Of a stretch of 64,000 bases of DNA, positions 61,353 to 64,000 are shown in pieces. Origin of the DNA: Pseudomonas sp. P8_241. GTDB lineage: Bacteria; Pseudomonadota; Gammaproteobacteria; Pseudomonadales; Pseudomonadaceae. Each line of letters opens with the position of its first letter. The stretch's first letter is position 1. The notes under the pieces are model-generated. The model did not search any database. It saw only the letters and a program-made list of their open reading frames with translations, and had not been told where the DNA came from. A program made the position numbers and the translations under genes. Where the stretch lies: the NCBI RefSeq assembly GCF_034008315.1, contig NZ_CP125377.1, positions 3,298,001 to 3,362,000 of the forward strand, read 5' to 3'.

Positions 61353-62972
61353 TCAGACGTGGCAGGCCCTGGTGTCATTGACGAGGGATTGTTGGCCGAC
61401 GTTCTGTTGCAATTGGTGGCTCAGGGAAGTGAGCAGCTTTGGCAGCGCCGACAACTCGGCCACGCCGCCGTAGCAGTAGTAGTCCGGACGCACAACGAGG
61501 ACCTTGAGCCCGGCCTCGGCCATGAATTGCAAGTACTTGCCGGAGACGTCGCGGTAAATGCCCTTTGCGCTGTCGGCTTGCGGCGCGAGTCGCACGACTT
61601 GCAGGCCGTAGTCACGGATGAAGTTCAGTTGCTGCGCATCAAGTAGCGCCAGTGGGTCTTCGTCGCCACGCACCAGGAGGTGAAAGCCGCGTTGAATGAC
61701 GTCGTCGTAGCGGCTGACCTTGCCATCGATTTCAATCGAGCCGTGTACCCCGAGAATGCCGCGCAATTGACCGTCCTCTTGCAAAAGTCCATCGGTCAGA
61801 CCGGGGAACGGTGGCAGTGGTGCAACGTTGCCGCTCAAATACGCCGCGTCACGCTCGGCGGCCTTCACGGGGTCAGACACGCAGACCACTTTGCCCATGG
61901 CCATGGAGGCTTCGATCACCGCGCGGATCTGCGGTCTGCGCTCCAGGGTGTAGCTGTCCAGCAAGCTGTTGTCGGCCAGACCGCGCAGCAGCAGGTCCAG
62001 GCGCCAGGACAGGTTCCACGCATCGCGAATCCCCGAGCACATGCCCTGGCCCATGAACGGTGGCATCACGTGCGCGGCATCACCGGCCAGCATCACCCGG
62101 CCGCTGTGCCAGTTCGAGGCGATGCGCGAGCGGAACTGATAGACCGCATGGCGTACCAGGTCGGCGGTGTCCGGGGCGACCCAACGCGACAGCAGCGACC
62201 AGACCTTGTCGGAGTCCTGCAGGTCTTCGATGGTTTCGTGAGGCAGGCGCATGAATTCCCAGCGGCGATAGCCGGGGCCACCCGGTACCATGGTTGTCGG
62301 GCGTTCGGGGTTACACCACTGGCCGATGTCTGGCACATCCAGTTCCACACCAGGCTTGGGCTGCAGGTCGACCACCAGCCAGTCTTCCTGGAAGCCCAGG
62401 TCTTGCCACTCAATGCCCAGCGACTGACGTACGAAGCTGTTGGCGCCGTCGGCACCGATCACATAGCGGGCGCGGACGCTTTGCTGCTCCTGACCCAATG
62501 AAAACTTGCCGTCCTCACGAATCACTCGATTGAGCACCATGTCGCAACCATCGGCGTCCTGCTTGAGCGCGGTGGCTTCCCAGCCCTGATGAATCTGCAC
62601 GTTGCCGATGCTTTTGGCCTTGCGGTCCAGGGCGGCTTCCAGTGACGGCTGGTTGAACAGATAGCCGAACGGCCCGTCGCTGATGGATTCGGCTGACCAG
62701 TCGATTTCCACCAGTACTTTCCAGTCGGCGTTGAACCACTGATAGCGCGCCGAAGGCTGGGAGATTTTTGCCAGCTCTTCACCCAGCCCCATGGAGAGGA
62801 AAACGCGGCGAATTTCATGATCGTAGAAAACTGCGCGCGGCAGGGGATAAAGCGCTGGCCAGCGTTCGAATACGGCGACCGAATAGCCCATCTGGCCCAA
62901 CAGAATGGCCAGGGTCTGGCCTACGGGACCGTAACCGGCAATGGCGACATCGACTGTGGTGTGCTGATTCAT
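61353..62972 (-). CDS. FAD-dependent aromatic hydroxylase (MhpA-like)
   Basis: A group A flavoprotein monooxygenase of 539 residues, starting at ATG 62972. It has the FAD dinucleotide site GYGPVG (13-18), the YVIGADG motif (about 170-176) and the GDAAH motif (297-301, followed by VMPPFMGQGMCSGIRDAWNLSWRL). Its length and these stretches match 3-(3-hydroxyphenyl)propionate hydroxylase relatives. It uses NAD(P)H and oxygen to add an ortho hydroxyl to a phenol. Flavonoid 8-hydroxylases such as FdeE of Herbaspirillum are also MhpA-like, so the actual substrate is open. The extradiol-type VOC gene is next upstream, suggesting hydroxylation then ring cleavage. Confidence 0.88.
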   Translation of the reverse strand: MNQHTTVDVAIAGYGPVGQTLAILLGQMGYSVAVFERWPALYPLPRAVFYDHEIRRVFLSMGLGEELAKISQPSARYQWFNADWKVLVEIDWSAESISDGPFGYLFNQPSLEAALDRKAKSIGNVQIHQGWEATALKQDADGCDMVLNRVIREDGKFSLGQEQQSVRARYVIGADGANSFVRQSLGIEWQDLGFQEDWLVVDLQPKPGVELDVPDIGQWCNPERPTTMVPGGPGYRRWEFMRLPHETIEDLQDSDKVWSLLSRWVAPDTADLVRHAVYQFRSRIASNWHSGRVMLAGDAAHVMPPFMGQGMCSGIRDAWNLSWRLDLLLRGLADNSLLDSYTLERRPQIRAVIEASMAMGKVVCVSDPVKAAERDAAYLSGNVAPLPPFPGLTDGLLQEDGQLRGILGVHGSIEIDGKVSRYDDVIQRGFHLLVRGDEDPLALLDAQQLNFIRDYGLQVVRLAPQADSAKGIYRDVSGKYLQFMAEAGLKVLVVRPDYYCYGGVAELSALPKLLTSLSHQLQQNVGQQSLVNDTRACHV

Positions 62973-63076
62973 GACTGTACCTCGTGTACTTCTCAATGAT
63001 TTCCGGACATGGCCGGACCCGTCGCGCGTTTCATTTGAATCGCGCGATGCAGGAAGTCAGTTTCGTTAGAGGTGGC

Positions 63077-63997
63077 TCAGGTCGGTGCCGGAGCGTGCGC
63101 TTCAGTGTTGAAGATGAAGTTGTCCGGGACGTCCGGGCCCCAGAGGTACAGGGAATTTTCCGGTGGGTAATCGCCGGCCGGCCATTCGCTGCCTTCAGAG
63201 ATGTAGTCCATGTCTGCCGAGTATTCGCAGAAGGAACCCCAAGGGTCCTGCACGTAATGGAAGTAGTTCGATCCCAGGCAATGACGGCCCGTGCCCCAGC
63301 CCTTGGTGTGTCCGGCCACGGCCATCTGCGATGCGCCGGAGCCGACTTCGTCGATGCTGTCGACTTCCCATGCCGCGTGGTGCCAGCCCTTGGCACTGCT
63401 CTTGGCGAACGCCACCAGGTGATGATCGCAGCCGTGAGCGGCGTGACTGAAGGCGATGATGTCCAGCGATTTGTCCGAGAGCTTCAGGCCCAGCGCCTGT
63501 CCATAGAAGTGCAGGGCGCCGAGCACATCCGGCGTGAACAGCAACACGTGAGACAAGCGGCGAGGGCGGACCTGCGGCAGGCCGTCGCGTGTTGTTGCGC
63601 CGCGGCTATTGGCGGGTGTGTCGCTGCTGTGGTGAGGCGTCTTCTGGTCGGGCATGGTCTTTTCGCCCACCTTGACCTGCAACAGATTGCCGTCCGGGTC
63701 ACGAAACCAGATGCCGTCGCCGATGCGGTCTTCAAAACGGCCGCCTGCGCTTTCGATCTGCTGGCGCAGCGCGGCGAAGTCCTGTTCGTAGCAATTGAAG
63801 CTGAGGTAGGCCAGGGACTTGGAGGCGGCAGGCAGGATTTTCGCCCACACATGCCCGTCCGCTGCCCGCAGTAGAAGTTGCTCCGGGCCACGCTCGACAT
63901 CAAGGCCGAAGCTTGCAAAGAACTGGCAGGCTTCATCCAGGGACGGAACGTTCAGCGCGTAGTGATCGATTGAATGCACACCATGGGACTGGCTCAT
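63077..63997 (-). CDS. Two-domain VOC extradiol dioxygenase
   Basis: A 306-residue protein with two VOC modules, like BphC-type ring-cleavage dioxygenases. The second, catalytic module has His150 (RLSHVLLF), His206 or His207 (GWHHAAWEV) and Glu258 (SFCEYSAD), the complete iron ligand set; the first module lacks it, as is normal. The start ATG lies three bases inside the window end, so any upstream gene is out of sight. It is 104 bases before the MhpA-like hydroxylase on the same strand. It is expected to open the ring of the diol made by that hydroxylase. Confidence 0.88.
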   Translation of the reverse strand: MSQSHGVHSIDHYALNVPSLDEACQFFASFGLDVERGPEQLLLRAADGHVWAKILPAASKSLAYLSFNCYEQDFAALRQQIESAGGRFEDRIGDGIWFRDPDGNLLQVKVGEKTMPDQKTPHHSSDTPANSRGATTRDGLPQVRPRRLSHVLLFTPDVLGALHFYGQALGLKLSDKSLDIIAFSHAAHGCDHHLVAFAKSSAKGWHHAAWEVDSIDEVGSGASQMAVAGHTKGWGTGRHCLGSNYFHYVQDPWGSFCEYSADMDYISEGSEWPAGDYPPENSLYLWGPDVPDNFIFNTEAHAPAPT

Positions 63998-64000
63998 GAA

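Noticed and set aside
61353..63997. Naming the hydroxylase and dioxygenase mhpA and mhpB
   Set aside because: The hydroxylase is MhpA-like but the dioxygenase is a VOC type, not the LigB-type MhpB, and no mhpC, D, E or F genes are present.

Overview
The window looks like a chromosomal segment of a Pseudomonas of the P. fluorescens type. The clues are high-GC gamma-proteobacterial codon use, Pseudomonas REP/REPIN sequences (around 30620 and 58500), a class II (medium-chain) PhaC, A-rich Hfq/Crc-type leader motifs and the overall gene repertoire. No rRNA, tRNA or CRISPR array was seen.

Region 1 (1-29.6 kb) is a signalling and surface-adhesion island. After a lipoprotein hydrolase and a stand-alone APS kinase (cysC) come two divergent hybrid histidine kinases, an HD-GYP response regulator (predicted c-di-GMP phosphodiesterase), a membrane diguanylate cyclase and a stand-alone receiver protein. 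They are followed by a compact operon: two ABC-transporter subunits with degenerate, complementary nucleotide-binding domains, an HlyD-type adaptor and a protein of about 4030 residues made of some 35 VCBS/cadherin-like repeats. Two transcription units (HD-GYP gene and secretion operon) share a composite promoter module, and part of it recurs before the second kinase. The inferred system is a two-component and c-di-GMP controlled giant surface protein with a heterodimeric type I exporter. Neither a LapG-type processing site nor RTX repeats were found in the giant protein.

Region 2 (29.6-43 kb) is a patchwork with many scars: a small membrane protein, a zinc-motif gene cut by a REP element, a frameshifted ClpP-like gene, a KGG stress protein, an orphan class II PHA synthase, a relic of a 2-hydroxycarboxylate transporter fused to a cut secreted gene, a cyclophilin-like protein, an MFS/LysR divergent pair, an amino-acid-type ABC receptor and permease without ATPase beside an LLM flavin monooxygenase, a complete IS3-family element, and an oxidoreductase next to a TetR regulator.

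Region 3 (43-64 kb) is an aromatic-compound catabolic island. It holds a two-component flavin hydroxylase and reductase, a dedicated pyruvate-dehydrogenase-type E1 and E2 pair, two VOC (extradiol-type) proteins, an FAH-family hydrolase, two NTF2-like proteins, three paralogous outer-membrane porins, an AAHS-type and a second MFS transporter, a LysR regulator, a solitary ABC ATPase and an MhpA-like FAD hydroxylase. Several of these genes carry AAnAAnAA motifs at their starts, pointing to catabolite repression by Hfq/Crc. The substrate cannot be read from the sequence; a polycyclic phenolic or flavonoid-like compound is one hypothesis.
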